The notes beneath the pieces are model-generated. The model was not told the origin of the DNA, searched no databases, and saw only the letters and a program-made list of their open reading frames with translations. 5,213 nt of DNA from an uncultured Eubacteriales bacterium (GTDB lineage Bacteria; Bacillota; Clostridia; Oscillospirales; Oscillospiraceae): contig URQA01000162.1 in NCBI GenBank assembly GCA_900549885.1, positions 1 through 5,213 on the forward strand, read 5' to 3'. A program made the position numbers and the translations under genes. Below are positions 1 to 5,180 of this stretch, piece by piece; positions within the stretch are counted from its first letter, which is position 1, and each line of letters opens with the position of its first letter.

Positions 1-27
1 CCCGCCGGACTTGCGCTGTTAGGACCT

Positions 28-1005
28 TTATCCGACGTAGTTGACCGCGCCGCTCAGATCGAACTGCTCAAATATGACAAGCAGCTCTTCTTCGGTCAGG
101 TTCTGCCCAAAGAAGGAGAAGTCAACATATTGGCTATTTGTTACGACCCTGCCCCAGAAAGTGTAGTCTTTCATTTCATACTGGATCTGGATGCCGTCAG
201 AGCGCATATAGGTCCCGGTGACGTCATAGTAGCTTTCCAATGTATAGTCCTGCATATACTCTACTTCCGGGTGGTAATAGTAGTCGAAATTAAACCATCC
301 GTCGCCATCGCTCTCATAGTACCCATACAGAGCGATCTCTTTGATCTCGTCCGCATCATTCCGCTCAATATCCAGGCCGAAGGTCTTGGAAACCGGGGCA
401 TACGACCCTTCTAACGGGGCGCTGTCCATGGTAAAGGGCAGTCCGGCGGCGACCAGCACCAGGGCCGGTGAATCATCCCAATACCGCTCCATGGTATATC
501 CGTTATCATAAATGAAAGTCTTGATCGCCGTGGTTCCTTTTTGAACTGCGGCAACGTCAATTACGCTGCTATCTGAACCGCTCACGCTGGACAGAGAAAG
601 CCGATTTTCCCACGACCGAGTTTTATTTTCAATCCACTCTGCACGGTTGTTTCCCGGTGTCCTGCGCTCAATTTTCCCACTGGGGGCGCTCAAACCGGGA
701 AGAGCGGCAGGTGCGTCATTTCCGCGATCCCAAATCGTTTCTTCCATTTCTTCTATCATTTTATCATATTCTTCTTCATTGGCAAGCAGGATTGTCCCAA
801 AATATTGCCGCACCACATCACTGTTGGCCGCTACCGCCGTCCCCACCAGCGCCAGACACACGCAGGCCGCGATGAGAGCCGTCCGCAGGGGCCGGGGCCG
901 TTTTTGGGGCCGTTCCGCCTGGATCTGCTCCAGCAGGCCGGAGGCAAAGCCCTCATCCATGTTTACCTGCTCCATCATATGCTGGTATTTCTTCTCCATC
1001 ATCAC
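28..1005 (-). CDS. Membrane-anchored anti-sigma factor with large extracytoplasmic domain
   Basis: A 325-residue protein encoded directly after, and overlapping, an ECF sigma gene. Residues 1-40 are cytoplasmic and charged (KYQHMMEQV..., then a basic stretch RPQKRPRPLR) and would bind the sigma factor. Residues about 42-60 form one hydrophobic membrane helix. Residues 61-325 would lie outside the membrane, starting with an acidic helix (about 76-91) and a Pro/Ser/Arg-rich linker (about 98-135), followed by a Tyr/Asp-rich, beta-like domain. Its end (NLTEEELLVIFEQFDLSG, about 302-319) resembles the C-terminal helix of DUF4367-like domains of Firmicutes anti-sigma proteins; that match is from memory and tentative. 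No HxxxCxxC zinc motif is present, so it is not a ZAS-type anti-sigma. The start is GTG at 1005, with AAAAGGAG 7 nt upstream; ATG at 1002 (10 nt) is nearly as good. The extracytoplasmic part has clearly lower GC than the sigma gene. The anti-sigma role is inferred from topology and position. The stop codon is at 28-30, so the gene is complete. Confidence 0.8.
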   Translation of the reverse strand: MMMEKKYQHMMEQVNMDEGFASGLLEQIQAERPQKRPRPLRTALIAACVCLALVGTAVAANSDVVRQYFGTILLANEEEYDKMIEEMEETIWDRGNDAPAALPGLSAPSGKIERRTPGNNRAEWIENKTRSWENRLSLSSVSGSDSSVIDVAAVQKGTTAIKTFIYDNGYTMERYWDDSPALVLVAAGLPFTMDSAPLEGSYAPVSKTFGLDIERNDADEIKEIALYGYYESDGDGWFNFDYYYHPEVEYMQDYTLESYYDVTGTYMRSDGIQIQYEMKDYTFWGRVVTNSQYVDFSFFGQNLTEEELLVIFEQFDLSGAVNYVG

Positions 1006-1456
1006 CGTTCAGCTCCTTTTTCAGCATGGCCCGGGCCCGGCTCATCCGGGTCTGGACCGCCGTGCGGGAGATGTGCAGGATCTCGCCGATCTCCCCCTGG
1101 TCATAGCCTTCATAGTAATAGAGGTGGACCACCGCCCGGTATTTGGGGGGCAGGGCCTTCACCGCGGCGTACACCGCCCGGTCCTCCCCGTCCCGGAACA
1201 GGGCGGCCTCGTCCAGCTCCCCCACGTTGCGGTACCAGAAGGACCGCAGGTGGCTCTTGCAGGCGTTGGCCGTGCAGGTGAGCAGCCAGCTCTTCTCCTT
1301 CCCCGGCCTCGGCCCCTGCCTGCCCTCGGCCAGCTTGAGGAACACGCTCTGGCAGACGTCCTCCGCGTCCGCTTGGCTTCCCAGATAGCTGAACGCCAGC
1401 CGGAACACGTCGGTCCCGTATGTTTGGAACAGCTCCGCCAGTTCTTCCCGCTCCAT
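953..1456 (-). CDS. ECF-type RNA polymerase sigma-70 family sigma factor
   Basis: A 167-residue protein of typical ECF length with two domains. The sigma-2 region (about 5-72) includes the core-binding segment YGTDVFRLAFSYLGS followed by the acidic ADAEDVCQSVFLKL. The sigma-4 region (about 94-147) starts at ALPPKYRAVVHLYYYEGY and has a helix-turn-helix (about 118-141, QGEIGEILHISRTAVQTRM) ending in SRARAMLKKEL. No sigma-1 or sigma-3 region is present. The ATG at 1456 has an excellent Shine-Dalgarno (GGGAGGTGA, 1461-1469; 7 nt from the GGAGG core to the start). It is first in a minus-strand operon with the anti-sigma gene, whose start lies 53 bp inside this one, which suggests coupled translation. 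Its promoter (1515-1543) looks like a housekeeping one; no obvious ECF-type autoregulatory promoter was seen. The target regulon cannot be read from this window. The family call is secure; the specific ECF subgroup is not. Confidence 0.93.
   Translation of the reverse strand: MEREELAELFQTYGTDVFRLAFSYLGSQADAEDVCQSVFLKLAEGRQGPRPGKEKSWLLTCTANACKSHLRSFWYRNVGELDEAALFRDGEDRAVYAAVKALPPKYRAVVHLYYYEGYDQGEIGEILHISRTAVQTRMSRARAMLKKELNGDDGEEIPAYDGAGKHG
1013..1020 (-). promoter_or_regulatory. Ribosome binding site of the anti-sigma gene, inside the sigma gene
   Basis: AAAAGGAG on the minus strand lies 7 nt before GTG at 1005, 10 nt before ATG at 1002 and 13 nt before ATG at 999. It sits within the sigma coding sequence and fixes the anti-sigma start upstream of the sigma stop codon (953-955). 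This rules out the later in-frame ATGs near 978, 975 and 960, which lack such a site. Confidence 0.75.
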
Positions 1457-1460
1457 CCCG

Positions 1461-1469
1461 TCACCTCCC
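1461..1469 (-). promoter_or_regulatory. Ribosome binding site of the sigma factor gene
   Basis: GGGAGGTGA on the minus strand is almost fully complementary to the 16S rRNA 3' end. Its GGAGG core ends 7 nt before ATG at 1456, which fixes the sigma start. Confidence 0.85.
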
Positions 1470-1514
1470 TGTGCTTGAAGGGCCTTTCACCCATAAGACG
1501 CATGAGACGGGACG

Positions 1515-1543
1515 ATTATCACATGGCGCTGAAGATTTTTCAA
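1515..1543 (-). promoter_or_regulatory. SigmaA-type promoter of the sigma/anti-sigma operon
   Basis: On the minus strand, TTGAAA (1538-1543) and GATAAT (1515-1520) are separated by exactly 17 bp. A TG extension sits one base before the -10 (TGTGATAAT). Each hexamer matches consensus at 5 of 6 positions. The expected transcription start near 1508 leaves a leader of about 50 nt before the sigma ATG. No ECF-type GAAAC/CGTC pair with suitable spacing was found here. Confidence 0.75.
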
Positions 1544-1571
1544 GCTGGGTGTGTCACGAGGGAGAAAAAGG

Positions 1572-1600
1572 TTTGCATCAGGGCGGGAAAACGATATAAT
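1572..1600 (+). promoter_or_regulatory. SigmaA-type promoter of the SDR gene
   Basis: TTTGCA (1572-1577; 4 of 6 consensus matches) and a perfect TATAAT (1595-1600) are spaced by 17 bp. The expected start near 1607 gives a leader of about 50 nt. It diverges from the sigma-operon promoter, with 28 bp between the two -35 boxes, so a regulator bound between them could affect both. An 8-bp palindrome, TTGTACAA (1605-1612), covers the predicted start site and may be chance. Confidence 0.7.
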
Positions 1601-1617
1601 AAAGTTGTACAAACAAA

Positions 1618-1631
1618 TCTCCTGCAGGAGA
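1618..1631. repeat. 14-bp perfect palindrome in the SDR leader
   Basis: TCTCCTGCAGGAGA is a perfect palindrome about 11-25 nt downstream of the predicted SDR transcription start and 26 nt before the ATG. As DNA it could be an operator for a dimeric repressor. As RNA it would form only a small hairpin (5-bp stem, TGCA loop). It contains AGGAG, but too far from the ATG to be the working ribosome binding site. Function is unproven. Confidence 0.45.
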
Positions 1632-1656
1632 GCCGAATCGAAAAGAGGGAACTGCT

Positions 1657-2418
1657 ATGAACAGATTACAGAATAAGGTGGCCATCGTCACCGGGGCCAA
1701 TTCGGGCATCGGCCTGCGCACCGCCCAGCTCTTTGCCGAAGAGGGGGCTATTTTGGTGCTGTGCGCCCGGCGGAAGGAGAAGCTGGACGAAGTGGCTGAA
1801 GCGCTTCGGGCCCAGGGCAGCCAGGTGCTGTCTATTGCGGCCGACGTCAGCCGGGAGGAGGACTGCGTCCGGGTGGTAGAGGAGGCGGTGAAAGCCTTTG
1901 GCCGGGTGGACGTGCTGGTGAACAACGCGGGCATGGCGGACAAGCACCGGCCCATCACCCGCTGCGACGGCGACTGGTGGCACACCGTCATCGACGTGAA
2001 CCAGAACTCGGTGTACTACATGATGAAAGCGGCACTGAAGTATATGAAGCTGGTGGGGTATGGTTCCATTGTCAATATCGCCTCCATCGGCGCTACCCGT
2101 TACAACTCCGGCGTAGCCTATACCGCATCCAAAACGGCTGTGATCGGCATGAGCAAAAATGTGGCCATTCAGTTTGCGGGCAAGGGCATCCGGGTGAATG
2201 TGGTGTGCCCCGGCCCCACTCCCACCGCCCTGAACACCCCGGAGCAGCTGGCCACCTTTGACCAGGAGTTCGCCGCCCTGTGCGGCAACCACATGGACGG
2301 CAATGTGCCCGAGGTGTCGGTGGACGACCAAGCTCATGCCATTTTGTTCTTTGCCAGCGACGAGGCCAAGGGAGTCAACGGGCAGGTACTCACTGTGGAT
2401 AATGGCATGACCATCTGA
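1657..2418 (+). CDS. Short-chain dehydrogenase/reductase (SDR), classical type
   Basis: A 253-residue cytoplasmic NAD(P)-dependent oxidoreductase of standard classical-SDR length. Visible motifs: the cofactor-binding TGANSGIG (12-19), the adenine-ring-contacting Asp63 (AADVS), NNAG (89-92), and the catalytic tetrad Asn115, Ser143, Tyr155 and Lys159 (YTASK), then the PG motif (185-186). Arg38-Arg39 at the end of the second beta strand favour NADP(H) over NAD(H). The C terminus VDNGMTI is a variant of the usual VDGG ending. The substrate is not determined: the closest general types are FabG-like 3-oxoacyl reductases and clostridial hydroxysteroid dehydrogenases; the stretch around NSVYYMMKAALKYM and GSIVNIASIG recalls 7-alpha-HSDH from memory. 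ATG 1657 follows AGAGGGA by about 6 nt. It has its own promoter and is closed by a terminator, so it is probably monocistronic, divergent from the sigma operon and upstream of the ligase operon. Confidence 0.92.
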   Translation: MNRLQNKVAIVTGANSGIGLRTAQLFAEEGAILVLCARRKEKLDEVAEALRAQGSQVLSIAADVSREEDCVRVVEEAVKAFGRVDVLVNNAGMADKHRPITRCDGDWWHTVIDVNQNSVYYMMKAALKYMKLVGYGSIVNIASIGATRYNSGVAYTASKTAVIGMSKNVAIQFAGKGIRVNVVCPGPTPTALNTPEQLATFDQEFAALCGNHMDGNVPEVSVDDQAHAILFFASDEAKGVNGQVLTVDNGMTI

Positions 2419-2447
2419 TAGAAAGGAAATCCTCTGCGGGGAATTTC

Positions 2448-2486
2448 ACAAAACGGAGCTTTTGGATCTCAAAAGCTCCGTTTTGT
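2448..2486 (+). terminator. Strong rho-independent terminator after the SDR gene
   Basis: Perfect 16-bp inverted repeat: left arm 2448-2463, right arm 2471-2486 (core CGGAGC/GCTCCG), with a 7-nt spacer in which G2464 and C2470 can add a 17th pair. The 3' side runs into TTTTGTTT. The left flank is A-rich, so on the minus strand it also ends in a T-rich tract and could act in both directions. It starts 30 bp after the SDR stop and separates the SDR unit from the next operon. Confidence 0.9.
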
Positions 2487-2510
2487 TTGGCACGAGTCCT
2501 GCTTTTTTCT

Positions 2511-2536
2511 CTTGACAGATATGTTATAATGTCAAG
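2511..2536 (+). promoter_or_regulatory. Extended -10 promoter embedded in an operator-like inverted repeat
   Basis: CTTGACA (2511-2517) and TGTCAAG (2530-2536) form a perfect 7-bp inverted repeat with a 12-bp spacer. The spacer and the first base of the right arm hold TG-T-TATAAT, an extended -10 with the hexamer at 2525-2530. The TTGACA of the left arm is only 7 bp from this -10, so it cannot be its -35; the bases 17 bp upstream (2502-2507, CTTTTT) are a poor -35. The expected start is near 2537, so the repeat covers about -26 to -1, where a dimeric repressor would block RNA polymerase. The promoter is well supported; the operator role is inference. Confidence 0.65.
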
Positions 2537-2554
2537 TTGGAGCGACACCGCTTT

Positions 2555-2563
2555 GAGAGAGGA
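2555..2563 (+). promoter_or_regulatory. Ribosome binding site that fixes the E2-like start at 2573
   Basis: GAGAGAGGA ends 9 nt before ATG 2573. The open frame reaches back to a TTG at 2537, but that codon lies at the predicted transcription start and has no ribosome binding site, so the ATG is preferred. Confidence 0.7.
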
Positions 2564-2572
2564 TTTGAAACT

Positions 2573-3451
2573 ATGAGCGAGTACAAAAAACGGTGGGGAG
2601 ACCGCCGGGACGCCCGCTGGGTACGTGAGGTAGACGGCATGCACGCCATCATGCCCCACCTGATGCCCAAGCGTACTGACGCGGAGGTCTACCTGGCCGC
2701 GAGGATGGACGTGACCGAGGCATTGGCCTATCTCCAGAAGAAAAACGAGGGTGAGGAAGAGTATCGGGCCACTCTGTTTCACTGCTTCATCATGGCGGTG
2801 GCCAAGACGGTCTATCTGCGCCCTCTGCTCAACCGCTACATATCCGGCCGGCGGGTATACGAGCGAGACAAGATCACCCTGGGCTTTGTGGTGAAGAAAC
2901 GGTTCGAGGACCACAGCGAGGAGTCCCTGATGGTCACCGAGGCGCTGGAGGACTGGACTCTCACCGAGGTGACGAAAAAGGTGGTGGGCAAGGTCCACAC
3001 GGTCCGGGGCCAGGACAGCTTTGGGCTGGACAATACCCTGGACCTGCTGAAAAAACTGCCCCGGCCCGTCATGATGCTGGCCATGTGGGGCTTCCGTACC
3101 CTGGATTTTTTCGGGAAAATGCCAAAGGCCCTGACGGACGAGGACATCAACTACTCCACCGTGGCCCTGAGCAACCTGGGCTCCATCCGGTGTCCGGCGG
3201 TGTACCACCATCTAAACAACTACGGCAATAATTCCATCATGGTGACCATTGGCACCATCCACAAGGAAGAAGTGTTCCAACCGGACGGCTCCCGGGCGGT
3301 GCGAGACATCGTGGATGTGGGTGTGACCCTGGACGAGCGCATTGCCGACGGATTCTACTTCGGCCGCTCCTGGAAAATTGTACAGTACCTGCTGTCTAAT
3401 CCGGAGCTGCTGGACCGGCCGCTAAAGGAGAAGATCGACTATGAATGCTAA
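2573..3451 (+). CDS. Stand-alone CAT-fold acyltransferase homologue (2-oxoacid dehydrogenase E2 catalytic domain-like)
   Basis: A 292-residue protein resembling only the catalytic domain of dihydrolipoamide acyltransferases (E2), with no lipoyl domain and no E1/E3-binding domain, so it is not a normal E2 subunit (usually 400 residues or more). E2-like landmarks in order: PLLNRYI (84-90), a beta strand TLGFVVKK (102-109), STVALSNLGSI (195-205, the SNLG motif), and the C-terminal LDERIADGFYFGRSW (253-267). The last corresponds to the E2 active-site motif DHRxxDG, but the catalytic His is Glu255 while Asp254, Arg256, Asp259 and Gly260 are kept. The N terminus (KKRWGDRRDARWV) is very basic. No signal peptide is seen; a hydrophobic stretch near 163-175 is too short and polar-flanked for a confident membrane helix. 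It overlaps the following acyl-CoA synthetase gene by 11 bp, implying coupled expression and possibly a shared acyl substrate. E2-like annotation of such clostridial proteins is common; the real reaction is unknown to me. Confidence 0.85.
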   Translation: MSEYKKRWGDRRDARWVREVDGMHAIMPHLMPKRTDAEVYLAARMDVTEALAYLQKKNEGEEEYRATLFHCFIMAVAKTVYLRPLLNRYISGRRVYERDKITLGFVVKKRFEDHSEESLMVTEALEDWTLTEVTKKVVGKVHTVRGQDSFGLDNTLDLLKKLPRPVMMLAMWGFRTLDFFGKMPKALTDEDINYSTVALSNLGSIRCPAVYHHLNNYGNNSIMVTIGTIHKEEVFQPDGSRAVRDIVDVGVTLDERIADGFYFGRSWKIVQYLLSNPELLDRPLKEKIDYEC

Positions 3452-5180
3452 GAGAAGTTTTCAGGTAAAGACCCCCTGGCTGGCTTTCCGGGGAGATGTT
3501 CCCGCCCAGCTGGACTACCCCGACTGCACCTTGTACGAGGCGGTGGAGCGGTGCGCCCAGAAGTACCCAGACTATCCGGCCTATGTGTTCATGGGACGCA
3601 AGACCTCCTACCGCATCATGGTACAGGAGATCAACCTCTGTGCCCGGGCGCTCAAGGCCATCGGCGTGCGCGCCGGCGACCGGGTCACCGTAGCCCTGCC
3701 CAACTGCCCCCAGGCGGTGACGGCGTTCTACGCCATCAACCTGGTGGGGGCTGTGGCCAACATGATCCATCCCCTGTCCAGTGAGAAAGAGATCGAGTTC
3801 TACCTCAAGGAGTCAGGCTCCCTGTTCGCCATCACTCTGGACCAGTTTTACCATAAGTTTGAGGCCATCCGCCATAACGTCAATCTGGACAACATCATTC
3901 TGGCCTCTATCAAGGATGCCCTGTCTCAGCCCATCAAGGCCGGCTACATGCTCACCGAGGGGCGGAAGATGGAGAAGATCCCCAAGGATGCCCCAGTCCT
4001 GCGCTGGAACGAGTTTATGCGCCGGGGCCGCACTTATCATTGGAAATATAAGGCGGAGAAACAGGCTGAGGATGTGGCGGTCATCCTCTATTCCGGCGGC
4101 ACTACCGGCATCACCAAGGGTATCCTGCTGACCAACCTGAACTTCAATGCTCTGGGCGCCCAGGTGCTGGCCACCAACCCCATGTTCCGCCCTGGAGACA
4201 AGATGCTGGCAGTGATGCCGGTGTTCCACGGTTTCGGCCTGGGAATCTCCATTCATACCATGCTGATGTATGCCGGCTGCTGTATTCTGGTGCCCCGGTT
4301 CACCGCAGACAGCTATGCCAAGCTGCTGCTGAAATACCGCTGCAACTTCATCGCTGGGGTGCCTACCTTGTACGAGGCCCTGCTGCGCCTGCCCGCCATG
4401 AAGAACGCCGACCTGAGCTGCCTCAAGGGTGTGTTTTCCGGGGGCGACTCCCTGTCGGTGGAGCTGAAGAAGCGCTTTGACAAGTTCCTGATGGACCACG
4501 GCGCGGTGGTCCAGGTCCGTGAGGGCTACGGCCTCACGGAATGTGTTACCGCCTCCTGCCTGACTCCCTATCAGACGGCCAAGGAGGGGTCTATCGGCAT
4601 CCCCTTCCCGGATACTTATTATAAAATCGTCAAGCCAGGCACGCATAAGGAGTTGCCCTATGGCCAGGAAGGGGAGATCTGCCTGTCCGGACCTACGGTG
4701 ATGAAGGGATACCTCAACCACCCGGAGGAGACGGAGCAGACCCTTCAGGAGCATGAGGACGGCCTGACTTGGGTGCATACCGGCGACCTGGGAGCTATGG
4801 ACCAGGACGGCTTTGTGTACTTCAAGCAGCGCATTAAGCGCATGATCGTCACCAGCGGATATAATGTCTACCCCTCTCAGCTGGAAAATGTTTTTGACGC
4901 CCACGAGCTGGTGCAGATGAGCTGTGTCATCGGGGTACCTGACGCGCTGAAAATTCAGAAGGTGAAGGCCTTTGTCATGCTCAAGCCTGGGGTGGTGGCC
5001 AGCCAGGAGACGAAGGATGAGCTTATGGCCTACGCCCGCAAACACATTGCCAAATACGCTCTGCCCTATGACATCGAGTTCCGGGCTGAGCTGCCTAAGA
5101 CCCTAGTGGGCAAGGTGGCTTACCGGGAGCTGGAGGAAGAGGAGCTGGGCAAGCTGGCCGCGGCGGGCGCGGCGAAATAA
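3441..5180 (+). CDS. AMP-dependent acyl-CoA synthetase (long-chain fatty acid-CoA ligase-like)
   Basis: A 579-residue ANL-superfamily adenylating enzyme, complete and of typical acyl-CoA ligase length. It would convert a carboxylate plus ATP to acyl-AMP, then to acyl-CoA. Motifs in order: the P-loop YSGGTTGITKG (217-227), MPVFHGFGL (259-267) in the acyl-binding region, SGGDSL (333-338), YGLTE (363-367), the ATP-ribose-binding TGD (447-449), the hinge segment QRIKRMIVTSGYNVYP (463-478), and the C-terminal PKTLVGK with catalytic Lys558. No signal peptide or membrane helix, so cytoplasmic. No carrier-protein or condensation domain is fused. A fatty acid or similar lipophilic acid is the likely substrate, but chain length cannot be read, and a bile-acid or aromatic acid ligase is not excluded. 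ATG 3441 follows AAAGGAG (3424-3430) by 10 nt and overlaps the E2-like gene by 11 bp, so the two are an operon. Confidence 0.92.
   Translation: MNAKRSFQVKTPWLAFRGDVPAQLDYPDCTLYEAVERCAQKYPDYPAYVFMGRKTSYRIMVQEINLCARALKAIGVRAGDRVTVALPNCPQAVTAFYAINLVGAVANMIHPLSSEKEIEFYLKESGSLFAITLDQFYHKFEAIRHNVNLDNIILASIKDALSQPIKAGYMLTEGRKMEKIPKDAPVLRWNEFMRRGRTYHWKYKAEKQAEDVAVILYSGGTTGITKGILLTNLNFNALGAQVLATNPMFRPGDKMLAVMPVFHGFGLGISIHTMLMYAGCCILVPRFTADSYAKLLLKYRCNFIAGVPTLYEALLRLPAMKNADLSCLKGVFSGGDSLSVELKKRFDKFLMDHGAVVQVREGYGLTECVTASCLTPYQTAKEGSIGIPFPDTYYKIVKPGTHKELPYGQEGEICLSGPTVMKGYLNHPEETEQTLQEHEDGLTWVHTGDLGAMDQDGFVYFKQRIKRMIVTSGYNVYPSQLENVFDAHELVQMSCVIGVPDALKIQKVKAFVMLKPGVVASQETKDELMAYARKHIAKYALPYDIEFRAELPKTLVGKVAYRELEEEELGKLAAAGAAK

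Noticed and set aside
647..1660. Long plus-strand open frame of 337 codons opposite the sigma and anti-sigma genes
   Set aside because: It is antisense to two well-supported genes, has Pro/Arg/Gly-rich low-complexity translation, no ribosome binding site, and exists because high GC makes stops rare.
2421..2447. Weak imperfect hairpin (GAAAT...ATTTC) between the SDR stop and the terminator
   Set aside because: The arms need bulges and the stem is short; the adjacent 16-bp perfect hairpin explains termination fully.
2512..2530. TTGACA and TATAAT as an ordinary -35/-10 pair
   Set aside because: The spacing is only 7 bp; no sigmaA promoter works at that distance. The -10 is better read as an extended -10 and the TTGACA as one arm of the inverted repeat.
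2537..2572. TTG start at 2537 for the E2-like protein
   Set aside because: The codon coincides with the predicted transcription start and has no ribosome binding site; the added residues (MERHRFERGFET) include the translated Shine-Dalgarno region.
2390..3211. Minus-strand open frame of 273 codons across the terminator and the E2-like gene
   Set aside because: It runs through the terminator and promoter region and opposite a recognisable gene, with no domain or ribosome binding site.
3813..5045. Minus-strand open frame of 410 codons inside the ligase gene
   Set aside because: It is antisense to the conserved ligase motifs; the His/Gln-rich translation is typical of a shadow frame and shows no domain.
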